A stretch of DNA of 64,000 nucleotides from Acidobacteriota bacterium (GTDB lineage Bacteria > Acidobacteriota > Thermoanaerobaculia > Thermoanaerobaculales > Thermoanaerobaculaceae). Below are positions 50,993-61,387 of this stretch, piece by piece. The stretch lies in assembly GCA_003133645.1 (NCBI GenBank), contig PKYI01000104.1, forward strand, positions 27,024 through 91,023, in the 5' to 3' direction. Numbering within the stretch: position 1 is the stretch's first letter; every line of letters begins with the position of its first letter. The notes under the pieces were generated by a model. It made no database searches, was not told the origin of the DNA, and was given only the letters and a program-made list of their open reading frames with translations. A program made the position numbers and the translations under genes.

Positions 50993-53776
50993 ATGATCGA
51001 GAGACCGACACACGACGTGCACCCGACGCTGCTTGTCGCCGAAAGAGGCAGCGCTGTCGGGAATTACCGCATCTTCCGGCGTGGTCGCCTGCTGGGGCTC
51101 TTGAGTATTGGGGCGATTGCAGTCGTTGTCATCCTGGCCCTCATCTCCGGATACATACAAAAGGGGCTGTGGATGCGGCAACTCGGCTACAGCGGCGTCT
51201 TCTGGACACTCCTGTCCCTGCGGTTGGAGTTTTTTTGCGTCGCGTTCGTTGTGGCGCTTCTGTACTTCTGGATCAACCTTCGCCGTGCGGCGAGAAACGG
51301 CGCCGCCTTCCATGTGGACCGTTCGACAAACGAGTCGTCCGTGGGAACGAAACTTGGCATCCATAGCTCCACGATCTTGAACCTAGCCACGGGCGCGGTC
51401 GCCGCTGCCGCCGCCGTGTTCTTTGCCCTCAACTTCTACGCGCAATGGGATAAGTTTCTCCGCTTTCGTTATGGCGGGTCGTTTGGGCTGGCCGATCCTC
51501 TCTTCCGGGTCGATGTCGGGTTTTACCTCTTCCGTCTCCCCTTCTATGAGCTCTTGCAGACCAGCCTCACCGGCTTGGCGCTGACGGCGCTCCTGGCCGT
51601 CATGGCCTACTACACATACTTCGGGTTAGTGCAATTCGGCCGCAGCGGACGGATGGAGGTAAGGAGCGCGCGTGTCGTTCCACATCTGTCCATCCTGCTC
51701 TTCGTGCTGGTCGCCAGTTGGGGATGGGGCTTTTGTCTGGATCACTACGAACTTCTCTACTCCACTCAGGGAGTCGTGTACGGAGCCGGTTACACGGCGG
51801 ATCACGTGACCCGGATCGCCTTCTGGATCATGGCCGGAGCCTCGGCGGTTCTGTGCGGGCTGCTGGCGCTCAACATCTTCCGCCCGCGGTTCAGAGTGAT
51901 CGTCATTGCATCCGGAATCTACGTGGCTCTGTACTTCATCGGAGTTTCGTTGCTGCCCGCCCTCTTTCAGAGGTTCAGGGTGGAGCCGAACGAGCTGGCC
52001 ATGGAAACCCCTTATCTCAAGAACAACATCGAGTTCACCCGAAAGGCCTACAAGCTCGATACGATCCAGGAGACATCCTACCCGGCGCTGGCCGACCTGA
52101 CGTCCGAGGTGATCGCGAGAAATCAAGACACGATTCAGAACATCCGTCTTTGGGACTGGCGCCCGTTGCTTCAGATGTACCAACAAGCCCAGGAAATACG
52201 CCTCTACTATCACTTCTACCGGGCTGATGTCGACCGTTACCACCTGCCGGACGGGTATCACCAGGTGACGCTTTCGACGCGCGAGGTGAGCGCGGAGCTT
52301 CCCGCCGAAGCTCAGACCTGGGTGAACCAGAAGTTGCAGTTCACGCATGGGTACGGCGTCGTCATGAGCTTCGTCTCGAAGACGACCGGAGCCGGCTTCC
52401 CGCAGTACCTCATCGAGAACATCCCGCCCGAATCCGGCTACGGCCTGAGCATTATTCAGCCTTCCATCTACTACGGCGAGTCGATGCCCGGATACCGGAT
52501 CGTCGCCACCAGCGTCAAGGAGTTCGACTACCCCAAGGGGAATCAGAACGTCTATACGAGTTACAGTGGAAGGGGAGGCATCCCGCTCGACAGCGTGTGG
52601 AAGCGGGCGCTATTCGCCTGGACTCAATCCGACATCAACATCCTGTTCACCTCCTATCTCAGGCCGGAGAGCAGGATTCAAATCTGGAGGAACGTCAGCG
52701 AGCGCGTGGCGCAGGTCGCTCCGTTCCTGAGCCTCGACAACGATCCGTACCCCGTGATGAGCGCGGGCAGACTGTACTGGATCCAGGATGCGTACACCGT
52801 TTCGGATCACTTCCCCTACTCGAGCCCGCACGCGGCGGCCTTTACGCAAGGGCTGAATTACATCCGAAACTCGGTCAAGGTCGTCGTGGACATGTACGAT
52901 GGGACCGTCCGGTTCTACGTGATGGACCCGGACGACCCGGTTCTGGCGGTCTACCGGCGCGCGTTCCCCGGCGTCTTCAGCGACCTGAACCAGCTCTCGC
53001 CGGATCTGAAGTCGCATCTGCGGTATCCGGAGGACCTCTTTGCCATCCAGGCCGACCTGTACCGAACGTTCCATATGACCGTCCCGCAGGTCTTCTACAA
53101 CCGGGAGGACCTCTGGGTGCTGCCCGAGGAGAAGTACGCGGGCAACGTGTTGCCCATGCAGCCCTACTACATCCTGATGAAACTCCCAGGGAGCGACCGG
53201 CTCGAGTACCTCCTCATGACGCCTTTCACGCCTCAGAAACGGGACAACATGATCGCCTGGATGGCCGCTAGGTGCGACTTCCCCGAATACGGGAAGATGC
53301 TCTTCTACCAACTCCCCAAGGAGAAGCTGATCTACGGCCCGATGCAGATCGAGGCGATGATCGATCAGAACACCACGATCTCCCAGCAACTGAGCCTCTG
53401 GGACCAGAAAGGGTCGAGAGTCATTCGGGGAAACCTGATCGCGGTGCCGATCGAGAACTCCTTCCTCTACGTGGTGCCCGTGTACCTCACGGCAGAGGGT
53501 ACGGACTTCCCCCAGCTCAAGCGCGTCATCGTGGTCTCGGGGGACAAGGTGGCGATGGAGCCCACACTCGATGAGGCCATCGGCGCCGTCTTCGGAACGC
53601 AGCAACCCCAGAATCCAGGGCAGGCGGTCCTCCGGCAGCCGGAACCGGGCCAGGCGACGGCGCAGTTCAGGGCGCAGTTCGACGAGGCCCAGAAGGCATT
53701 GCAGCAGGGGGACTGGGAGAAATTCGGCAAGGCGATGGCTGTGCTCAAGCGCTTGCTGGCTGGGCCTGCGCAGTAG
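50993..53776 (+). CDS. UPF0182 family integral membrane protein
   Basis: A 927-residue protein of the uncharacterised UPF0182/COG1615 family. The N-terminal third holds about seven membrane helices (LLGLLSIGAIAVVVILALIS; GVFWTLLSLRLEFFCVAFVV). The large soluble domain carries family stretches such as LPALFQRFRVEPNELAMETP, YLKNNIEFTRKAYKLD, NIRLWDWRPLLQMYQQAQEI, RAFPGVFSDLNQLSPDLKSH and LRYPEDLFAIQADLYRTFHM, with GDWEKFGKAMAVLKRLL at the end. Start ATG 50993 follows AGGTGGTAGCGCC; longer in-frame reading is spacer. Function is unknown. It is the largest gene in this region and has lower GC than the secreted-protein genes around it. Confidence 0.93.
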   Translation: MIERPTHDVHPTLLVAERGSAVGNYRIFRRGRLLGLLSIGAIAVVVILALISGYIQKGLWMRQLGYSGVFWTLLSLRLEFFCVAFVVALLYFWINLRRAARNGAAFHVDRSTNESSVGTKLGIHSSTILNLATGAVAAAAAVFFALNFYAQWDKFLRFRYGGSFGLADPLFRVDVGFYLFRLPFYELLQTSLTGLALTALLAVMAYYTYFGLVQFGRSGRMEVRSARVVPHLSILLFVLVASWGWGFCLDHYELLYSTQGVVYGAGYTADHVTRIAFWIMAGASAVLCGLLALNIFRPRFRVIVIASGIYVALYFIGVSLLPALFQRFRVEPNELAMETPYLKNNIEFTRKAYKLDTIQETSYPALADLTSEVIARNQDTIQNIRLWDWRPLLQMYQQAQEIRLYYHFYRADVDRYHLPDGYHQVTLSTREVSAELPAEAQTWVNQKLQFTHGYGVVMSFVSKTTGAGFPQYLIENIPPESGYGLSIIQPSIYYGESMPGYRIVATSVKEFDYPKGNQNVYTSYSGRGGIPLDSVWKRALFAWTQSDINILFTSYLRPESRIQIWRNVSERVAQVAPFLSLDNDPYPVMSAGRLYWIQDAYTVSDHFPYSSPHAAAFTQGLNYIRNSVKVVVDMYDGTVRFYVMDPDDPVLAVYRRAFPGVFSDLNQLSPDLKSHLRYPEDLFAIQADLYRTFHMTVPQVFYNREDLWVLPEEKYAGNVLPMQPYYILMKLPGSDRLEYLLMTPFTPQKRDNMIAWMAARCDFPEYGKMLFYQLPKEKLIYGPMQIEAMIDQNTTISQQLSLWDQKGSRVIRGNLIAVPIENSFLYVVPVYLTAEGTDFPQLKRVIVVSGDKVAMEPTLDEAIGAVFGTQQPQNPGQAVLRQPEPGQATAQFRAQFDEAQKALQQGDWEKFGKAMAVLKRLLAGPAQ

Positions 53777-53789
53777 GGGTGCGGGAGAA

Positions 53790-54890
53790 CTACGGCTCGT
53801 CGCGATAGAGGCTGATCTGTGGCGTGCCGCCTTCCTTCAGCCTGGCGCGGAACATCCCGGGGGTGTTGAAGCTCCACGCCAGCTGACCGTCGGGCGTGAG
53901 CGCGATGACGCCTCCGTCGCCGTGAATCGCGCCGAGGTCCTTCTGCACGACCTCGTCGGCGGCCGCCTGCAAGCTCATGCCCTTGTACTGCACCAGGGCG
54001 CAGATGGTGCGCGCAACGGTGAACCGGATGAAGTACTCGCCCGTTCCCGTCGCCGAGACGGCGCACGACCCGTTGGAGGCGTACGTCCCCGCACCGATGA
54101 TGGGGGAGTCGCCGACTCGATCCCAGCGCTTGGCCGTGGTGCCGCCGGTGGAGGTGCCGCCCGCGATGTTGCCACTGCGGTCGAGGGCGACGACGCCGAC
54201 CGTGCCGTACCGGTGCGTGTCCGCGCCCTCGACGGCGGCGACCGGCTTTGCCGAAGGCGCGGGCGCACCCTCGGGGCGCGGGGGAATCGGCGAGCCGTCC
54301 TTCTCGAGCTGGCGGACGAGGTCCTGCCACCGGCGCTCGGTGAAGAAGAAGCTCGGTGGCACCTGCTCGAGGTGCACGTGCGCGGCGAAGTCGTCCGCGC
54401 CGGAGCCGATCAGCATGACGTACGGCGACTTTTCCATGACCGCGCGGGCGAGCGAGATCGGGTGGCGCGTGCGGCGCACGTCGGCGACCGAGCCGGCTCG
54501 CATCGTCGCGCCATCCATGATCGCCGCGTCGAGCTGGTTGGTGCCATCCGCGGCGAAAACGGCGCCGCGTCCGGCGTTGAAGAGCGGATTGTCTTCGAAG
54601 AGCTTGATGGCGGCCTCGATGGCATCAAGCGAAGAGCCACCCCTGTCGAGCACGCCGGCAGCAGCGGTGAGCGCCTCCCTGATGCCGGCGCGGTACGCAG
54701 CGTCGGCCTCGGGAGTCATGGAGGCGCGCGTGATGGCTCCGGCACCGCCGTGCAGCACCAGAGCCCACGTGTGCTGTGCGGAGGCGGGCTGCGAAGCGGG
54801 GGCGGGAGCGCTCTGCGCCAGGGCTGCGGACGAGAAGGCGCAGGCAAGAGCCAGGGAGACGGGCGAGAATGGATGCGTGCGCACGTTCAT
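53790..54890 (-). CDS. Isoaspartyl peptidase/L-asparaginase (Ntn hydrolase), secreted
   Basis: A 366-residue plant-type asparaginase. After a signal peptide (PVSLALACAFSSAALAQS) the alpha part has LVLHGGAGAITR and LFNAGRGAVF. The autocatalytic cleavage site and nucleophile are in HRYGTVGVVALDRSGNIAGG (Thr of GTVG), followed by GDSPIIGAGTYASNG and ATGTGEYFIR. It removes isoaspartyl residues from peptides or deamidates asparagine. Start ATG 54890 follows AAGGAGCACC. It lies 35 nt downstream of a secreted amidohydrolase on the same strand, so the two are likely a peptide-scavenging operon. Confidence 0.93.
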   Translation of the reverse strand: MNVRTHPFSPVSLALACAFSSAALAQSAPAPASQPASAQHTWALVLHGGAGAITRASMTPEADAAYRAGIREALTAAAGVLDRGGSSLDAIEAAIKLFEDNPLFNAGRGAVFAADGTNQLDAAIMDGATMRAGSVADVRRTRHPISLARAVMEKSPYVMLIGSGADDFAAHVHLEQVPPSFFFTERRWQDLVRQLEKDGSPIPPRPEGAPAPSAKPVAAVEGADTHRYGTVGVVALDRSGNIAGGTSTGGTTAKRWDRVGDSPIIGAGTYASNGSCAVSATGTGEYFIRFTVARTICALVQYKGMSLQAAADEVVQKDLGAIHGDGGVIALTPDGQLAWSFNTPGMFRARLKEGGTPQISLYRDEP

Positions 54891-54925
54891 GGTGCTCCTT
54901 TTCCCGGCGTCCAGTCTCCGCCGCG

Positions 54926-56230
54926 CTACCTCCGGTATACGATGCCGTTCTTCATGACAAAACCGACGCGCTGGAGCACGGAGATGTCCTGCAGCGGATC
55001 GCCGGGGACTGCGATCACATCGGCGTAGAAGCCGGGCTTGAGCTGGCCAATGACGTCCTGCCAGCCGAGGAGGCGCGCACCGTTCAACAGGCCGGCGCGG
55101 AGCACATCGGCGGCCGGCATGCCATAGGTCACCATCAACTCGAACTCGCGCGCCTGGGTGCCGTGCGGAAACGGGCCGACATCGGAGCCCACCGCCATGG
55201 GGACGCCTGCCGCCAGTTGCTTGCGAAACTCGGCGGCATGGAAGGCCAGCATGGCGCGCTGACGCGCGGCGGCCGTGGGCGAGTCGGCATGGGCCGCGAA
55301 GTACTCGGAGATGGCAAAGGTGGGTACGGCGTAGATCTGCTTCTCGCGCATGATGCGCATCGTCTCGGGGCTGAGTTGATACGCGTGATCGATGGAGGCG
55401 ACACCGGCCCTGGCCGCGTAGAGAGCGCCGGGCTCGCCGGTACAATGGACGCCAACGCGCTTGTCCACGCGCGCCGTCTCCTGGACGGCGGCTTCGAGCT
55501 GGGCCTCGGTGTACTGGTACGGCGTGGTGAACGTGCCGTCGGCAAACCGGTCGGCACCGGTTTGATAGATTTTGATGAAGTCCGCGCCCTCCTTAACCTG
55601 CTGCCGTATCACCGAGACCAGCTCGCCGGCGTTGTTGGCGTAGGTGGCGTTGGACGAGATGTGCTCGGCGGGGTTGAAATGGATGGCGTCCTCATGGCCC
55701 CCGAGAATGCTGATGGCGTTGCCGCTGACCCTCATGCGCGGGCCGGGGATCAGTCCGGAGTCGATGGCATTACGCACGGCGGAGTCGGCCGAGCCCGCAC
55801 CCTCGGTTCCCATGTCGCGCTCGGCGGTGAAGCCCGCCATCAGATCCTCGCGGGCGGCGATCTCGGCGAGGATCGTGCGCTCGGGCACGGACTCGACGAC
55901 GGTCTGGAGATCTTCGGCTCCGGGATGGAGGAAAAGATGCACGTGGACGTCGATGAGTCCAGGCATCAGGGTTGCCGCGCCCAGATCGATCACCGCGGCG
56001 CCGCCGGGATGGGCGACCGAGGAACCGGCTTCAACAATGCGATTGCCGCGTACGAGCACCTCGCCGGGGCTGACGAGCGTGCCACGCTCCACATCGAGGA
56101 TGTGGGCGGCATGGAGCACGATGGCATCGCTGGCGGGAACGGCGGGAGATCGAGCCTGGAGTGAATGGACAATGGCGAGAGCCAGGACAAGAGCAAGCGC
56201 AGGGACAGCGAAGCGCACGGATCGAAGCAT
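54926..56230 (-). CDS. Secreted amidohydrolase
   Basis: A 434-residue metal-dependent hydrolase with an N-terminal hydrophobic signal (FAVPALALVLALAIVHSLQA). Ligands are in DVHVHLFLHPG, the Lys in DFIKIYQTGA, His in VGVHCTGEPG and IDHAYQLSP, and Asp in VGSDVGPFPHG, followed by the usual LKPGFYADVIAVPGDPL end. It resembles imidazolonepropionase/prolidase-like amidohydrolases that open cyclic or N-acyl substrates. Start ATG 56230 is chosen over 56260 because the signal follows more closely; neither has a clear ribosome-binding site. It is the first gene of a pair with the isoaspartyl peptidase. Upstream 56231-56512 holds no gene that I can support. Confidence 0.88.
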   Translation of the reverse strand: MLRSVRFAVPALALVLALAIVHSLQARSPAVPASDAIVLHAAHILDVERGTLVSPGEVLVRGNRIVEAGSSVAHPGGAAVIDLGAATLMPGLIDVHVHLFLHPGAEDLQTVVESVPERTILAEIAAREDLMAGFTAERDMGTEGAGSADSAVRNAIDSGLIPGPRMRVSGNAISILGGHEDAIHFNPAEHISSNATYANNAGELVSVIRQQVKEGADFIKIYQTGADRFADGTFTTPYQYTEAQLEAAVQETARVDKRVGVHCTGEPGALYAARAGVASIDHAYQLSPETMRIMREKQIYAVPTFAISEYFAAHADSPTAAARQRAMLAFHAAEFRKQLAAGVPMAVGSDVGPFPHGTQAREFELMVTYGMPAADVLRAGLLNGARLLGWQDVIGQLKPGFYADVIAVPGDPLQDISVLQRVGFVMKNGIVYRR

Positions 56231-56512
56231 GGACCAAATGCTAGCACGCGGGCTGCGCATGCGTGGGGGCTGCTGCCCAAGCCAGCAGGCATCACCGTGC
56301 GGTGACGTGCCGAGCGCGAGGGGACGCGGCGGAGGGCCACCTCTGCTGGGTCCCGCTCCCGCATTGGCCCGCGACGCCAGTGGCAGCGAGGCGGATCGGC
56401 AAGCGCGAGGTCGTCAGAGTGGCAATTGGCGCTCCGTCGCCTTCGGGTCCGGTTCACCGCCCCACCTGGCCGGGCTGGCGCGGTCGCCGGCCCGCCGCAT
56501 GTCCTCCTGTGG

Positions 56513-56549
56513 CCTTGACACCTCCCCTCACCCGGGTAGCATCCGTCCA
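56513..56549 (+). promoter_or_regulatory. Promoter within a 37-bp inverted repeat, left copy
   Basis: TTGACA (56515-56520), 16-nt spacer, TAGCAT (56537-56542), 26 nt before the holin-like GTG. The whole 37-bp block matches the reverse complement of 57924-57960 at 36 of 37 positions. Confidence 0.75.
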
Positions 56550-56568
56550 TGCGAGAAGGGAGTTGAAC

Positions 56569-56829
56569 GTGAAGCTCAACATCAAAGCGTTTGCGCTCAC
56601 CTGCGGCATCCTCTGGGGGTTGGGACTATTCTTCCTGACGTGGTGGATCATCGCATTCGACGGGTCCGGCAATAGCCCCATGCTCCTCGGGAGGATCTAC
56701 CGGGGGTACTCGCTCTCTCCTATCGGCAGCGTCGTAGGTCTGGTCTGGGCGTTCTTCGATGGCCTTGTCGGCGGTGCCGTATTCGCGTGGGTCTACAACA
56801 GGTTTGCGAGTTCCCTGGGGACCACGTAA
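56569..56829 (+). CDS. Small holin-like two-helix membrane protein
   Basis: An 86-residue protein with two membrane helices: FALTCGILWGLGLFFLTWWI and SVVGLVWAFFDGLVGGAVFA. The short loop YRGYSLSPIG joins them. This pattern, with KLNIKAFALTCG at the start and FAWVYNRF at the end, matches a bacterial family labelled bacteriophage holin in databases, although it occurs outside phages and its role is unproven. Start GTG 56569 follows AAGGGAG. It faces the proline iminopeptidase gene convergently (47-nt gap with the ATAGGTACCTAT palindrome), and the two are driven by matching promoters in an inverted repeat. Confidence 0.72.
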   Translation: MKLNIKAFALTCGILWGLGLFFLTWWIIAFDGSGNSPMLLGRIYRGYSLSPIGSVVGLVWAFFDGLVGGAVFAWVYNRFASSLGTT

Positions 56830-56876
56830 GCGCCTGCAGGGCGCATAGGTACCTATCGGGTCCCGCCCCTCGCGCC

Positions 56877-58287
<1,411 letters not shown>

Positions 58288-58328
58288 CACACCCCCCCAC
58301 TCTTCAGAAGAGACGAGGCAAGTCCATC

Positions 58329-58360
58329 TCAACAAGGTGAGATGGTGATACCCGGTATCT
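58329..58360. repeat. REP element, family B
   Basis: TCAACAAGGTGAGATGGTGA then TACCCGGTATC, just upstream of the truncated RAYT copy. The stretch 58361-58584 has no supported gene. Confidence 0.65.
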
Positions 58361-58584
58361 ATCCGGGGCGGGTCAGTGACGGGAGGACTAACATAGAAAC
58401 TGGCACCACACATGGGGGCAGGTCAGGGGCAGGGCCCGGTGCTCTTGTAAGAGCTGGTGCTCGTCGCTTTGCTGGCGAGCGTGGCACACTAAACATGAGC
58501 CGCCGGTGGCTCAGACCGCTTGACAGGCACAGGCCCGCCGGGAGCTAAGAGTGTGAAGTGTGTTGGGCCTGGCACTCATCCCCA

Positions 58585-58962
58585 TTAGTCCGTAGCGGCC
58601 TTCAACTGCGGCGACGCAGCTTGACCTTCGACTGCTTTGGTCTTGGTCTCCGCGCCACCTGCTTTGATGACGACCTTCACAGCATCTTCCATCGGATCTT
58701 TGAAGGGCACCTCGATTCGGAGCAGGCCGTTCTCGTAGGTCGCTTCGGCTTTGTCAGGCTTAACCGGCCAACCTAAAGCCAGTGCTGAAACATACTCGAC
58801 GTTCCTTGCTGGCGCTGTCAGGTGGACGCTGTCTTCCAGAATCTTCACATCGATGGTATCCGCTGGCGCTCCTGGGATGGCGAACTCCACTACTAGCTTG
58901 AGGTTCTCCCCGTCAGCATATGCTACTGTACTGGGTGCAACCCTAATCAGATATTCTGCCAT
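58585..58962 (-). CDS. Small heat-shock protein (Hsp20/alpha-crystallin)
   Basis: A 125-residue holdase chaperone. The alpha-crystallin domain spans about residues 15-100: ENLKLVVEFAIPGAPADTID, VKILEDSVHLTAPARN, then the signature ATYENGLLRIEVPFKD (A-x-x-x-NGxLxIxxP). It lacks the usual C-terminal I-x-I and has a Lys/Ala-rich tail (AETKTKAVEGQAASPQLKAA). AAGGAGGGTGCGAA precedes the ATG. It is a single gene in a moderate-GC segment and no heat-shock promoter is evident. Confidence 0.9.
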   Translation of the reverse strand: MAEYLIRVAPSTVAYADGENLKLVVEFAIPGAPADTIDVKILEDSVHLTAPARNVEYVSALALGWPVKPDKAEATYENGLLRIEVPFKDPMEDAVKVVIKAGGAETKTKAVEGQAASPQLKAATD

Positions 58963-59577
58963 TTCGCACCCTCCTTATCCGGGAATTCCATTCTTGCCGG
59001 ACAGTTGGAATTCTACACCAGTCCACCGTTGGATGTCCTCAGGCAGTTCGCCCGTTGTGCCGTTGCCTCTGTCCGTCTCCTCCATGACAGCCTCCCGAGT
59101 AGGCTGTGGAATCTGCGGACTCCGCTCCGCTTCGCCCGCAGCTCCCACAGCCTCGACGACGACTCTAAAGGTACCGCCGTCTTGTCTTATCGGTGGCTTA
59201 CTTCAACAGGGGGACAGGATAGGCACGTCCACCGCGAGCGCTTCGACATCATGGGCCTTTCTGAGGAACTCGAGCGGCTGTCGCCAAGTCCCGTGACAAG
59301 GTAGCCGCCGCCGTTGGGATGACGGCGCCCACGCTGGCGAAGGCGCGAGACCTCATCATCTGCGTGTTCCTGAGTCCGCAGAAGCGCCCGCCCCGAAAGA
59401 CTGGAGGCGGGTCCCACTCGACGTGCAGTTGGGCCAGGGTCCCGATCTCGGGTCACCCTGCTGTGGTCTTTGACCTCCGATGCCCTCGTCTCCAGCGCTA
59501 CCCGCATCCCCCTCCGGCCCGAATCGGCGCCGGTGGACCGTTTGCTCAACGCGCCCCTGAAAACGTCCCGATCGCCT
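58963..59577. other. Gene-poor stretch with a ParB-like remnant
   Basis: No intact gene. At 59289-59360 the plus strand reads SRDKVAAAVGMTAPTLAKAR, a segment typical of ParB/RepB-type DNA-binding proteins, flanked by unrelated frames, so it is a short dead piece. The rest shows nothing that I can support. Confidence 0.4.
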
Positions 59578-59606
59578 TTGACACCCTCTCTGCTCTCTTC
59601 TATCCT
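59578..59606 (+). promoter_or_regulatory. Sigma-70-type promoter of the beta-oxidation operon
   Basis: TTGACA (59578-59583), 17-nt spacer, TATCCT (59601-59606), about 63 nt before the first start codon. Confidence 0.6.
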
Positions 59607-59669
59607 TCGGTCCAGTGGCCTTGGCAACAGGGAATCTCCTCATCCCCAATTCGGCCCGCAGGAGGGGAC

Positions 59670-60545
59670 ATGACTATCCAGAAGGTGTTCGTGGTCGGAT
59701 CCGGAACCATGGGGAACGGCATCGCCCAGGTTTGCGCCCAGGCCGGCATCCAGGTCTTCATCCATGACATCAACCGCGAGAGCCTTGATCACGCCATGAA
59801 GACCATCGCCTGGTCGGTAAGGAAATTCGTCGAAAAGGGCAACCTGGCCGAGAGTCTCGAAACGGTCATGGCGCGGATCCACACCGGCACTGAGTTCGCG
59901 CCGCCTGTGGACGCTCAGATTGCGATCGAAGCCGTTTTCGAGAGGCTCGAGGTGAAGCAGGAGATCTTCAAGAAGATCGACGGGATGTGCGGTCCCGACA
60001 CGTTGATTGCCAGTAATACGTCCGCCATTCCCATTACCGAGCTTGCGTGCGTCACCAGGCGCCCGGAAAAGGTGCTCGGACTCCACTTCTTCAATCCGGT
60101 GCCTCTGATGGGGGTGGTGGAGGTCATTCGCGGAATCAAGACCTCCGAGCAAACCATGCAGGCGGCGCTGGGTTTCGTCAAGAGAGTGGGAAAGGAAGCT
60201 GTGCGGGTCGAGAGCGACGTCCCCGGCTTCCTCCTCAATCGGATCAACCTAGTGGGATACGTCGAGGCCATCCGTCTGCTGGAGCAGGGCATCGGAACGG
60301 TGGAGGACATCGACAAAGGAGTGAAGCTCGCCTTCGGCAGGAAGATGGGTCCTTTTGAAACCGGGGACCTCGTAGGCCTGGATATTTCCTGTGGAGCGCT
60401 GAATGCCATCTACGAGGAGAGTCAGGACCCCCGGTATCACGCGCCGCAACTGCTCAGACGCAAGGTCAGGGCGGGGGAACTGGGCCGCAAGACAGGACGC
60501 GGCTGGTACGAGTACACGCAGGAGGCCGGCGACAAGGCGAAGTGA
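59670..60545 (+). CDS. 3-hydroxyacyl-CoA (3-hydroxybutyryl-CoA) dehydrogenase
   Basis: A 291-residue NAD-dependent enzyme oxidising (S)-3-hydroxyacyl-CoA to 3-ketoacyl-CoA. The Rossmann motif VFVVGSGTMGNGIAQVCAQA is at the N-terminus. Catalytic residues lie in IASNTSAIPITELA (Ser), LGLHFFNPVPLMGVVEVIRG (His, Asn) and SDVPGFLLNRI. Length equals the short, single-domain form typical of 3-hydroxybutyryl-CoA dehydrogenases. Start ATG 59670 follows GGAGGGGAC; longer in-frame reading is spacer. It is the first gene of a five-gene operon and its stop overlaps the next start region (GTGA). Confidence 0.95.
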   Translation: MTIQKVFVVGSGTMGNGIAQVCAQAGIQVFIHDINRESLDHAMKTIAWSVRKFVEKGNLAESLETVMARIHTGTEFAPPVDAQIAIEAVFERLEVKQEIFKKIDGMCGPDTLIASNTSAIPITELACVTRRPEKVLGLHFFNPVPLMGVVEVIRGIKTSEQTMQAALGFVKRVGKEAVRVESDVPGFLLNRINLVGYVEAIRLLEQGIGTVEDIDKGVKLAFGRKMGPFETGDLVGLDISCGALNAIYEESQDPRYHAPQLLRRKVRAGELGRKTGRGWYEYTQEAGDKAK

Positions 60546-61351
60546 CCTCGATCCAATCCGGGGGGACGGCATTGCCGTACAAGAACCTGATCTACGAGAG
60601 CAACGGCGGCGTAGGGATCATCAAGGTCAACCGCCCTGAGGTGAGAAACGCCCTCGACTGGGAGACCTGGATGGAGTTCGACGATGTCCTGAAGCGGCTG
60701 CACGCCGACCCGGCCGCGCGCGTGGGCATCATCACGGGTGCCGGGGATGATGCCTTCATTGCGGGTGCAGACGTGCGCATGCTCAAGGACCGGACCCCTC
60801 AGGATGCCATCGATGCCTCGAAGAAGGTCAATGAGATCCTCCTCTTCATGGAATCGATGGACGAGCCCGTGATCGCTGCTATCAACGGCTGGGCGCTGGG
60901 CGGCGGTTGCGAGCTCGCGCTGGCCTGCGACATCCGGATCGCCGGCGACCGCGCACAGATTGGCCAGACGGAAGTTCGCATCGGGATCATGCCCGGCTAT
61001 GGCGGGAACGTCCGCCTCATGAGGCTGGTCGGACCCGGCCGAGCCAAGGAGATGATCTTCACCGGGAAGGTCCTCAATGCTCGGGACGCCGAGCGAATCG
61101 GCCTGGTTGACCGCGTCGTCCCCCACGAGAGACTGCTGGACGAAGTCATCGCGCTGGCCGGACTCATTGCCAAAGGGCCGGCAGCGATCCACATTGCCAA
61201 GCGATCGATGTTCCTGGCGGCGCAAACCTCCTTCCTCGAGGCGTTGCGGAAGGACTCGGAGCTTTACGGCGAGGTCTATAGGACCAGGGATTTCATGGAG
61301 GGAGTGACCGCCTTCCTCGAGAAGAGAACGCCGAGGTTTGAAAACCGTTAG
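60542..61351 (+). CDS. Enoyl-CoA hydratase/isomerase family protein (crotonase-like)
   Basis: A 269-residue crotonase-fold protein. The oxyanion-hole segment AFIAGADVRML and INGWALGGGCELALACDIRI are conserved, as is IGQTEVRIGIMPGYGGNVRL with the catalytic Glu in TEVRIG. It hydrates trans-2-enoyl-CoA (crotonyl-CoA probable). The GTG start overlaps the previous stop (GTGA). An in-frame TTG at 60572 with a G-rich site before it is an equally plausible start and gives the more usual N-terminus (PYKNLIYESNG). Second gene of the operon. Confidence 0.93.
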   Translation: MTSIQSGGTALPYKNLIYESNGGVGIIKVNRPEVRNALDWETWMEFDDVLKRLHADPAARVGIITGAGDDAFIAGADVRMLKDRTPQDAIDASKKVNEILLFMESMDEPVIAAINGWALGGGCELALACDIRIAGDRAQIGQTEVRIGIMPGYGGNVRLMRLVGPGRAKEMIFTGKVLNARDAERIGLVDRVVPHERLLDEVIALAGLIAKGPAAIHIAKRSMFLAAQTSFLEALRKDSELYGEVYRTRDFMEGVTAFLEKRTPRFENR

Positions 61352-61387
61352 CGCGGCCGTAACCGAGCCCGGAAGGAAGGTGTCTGG

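Noticed and set aside
56569..56829. Holin-like gene as evidence of a prophage
   Set aside because: No lysin, capsid, tail, integrase or terminase gene is nearby, and this family name is applied to many non-phage genes.
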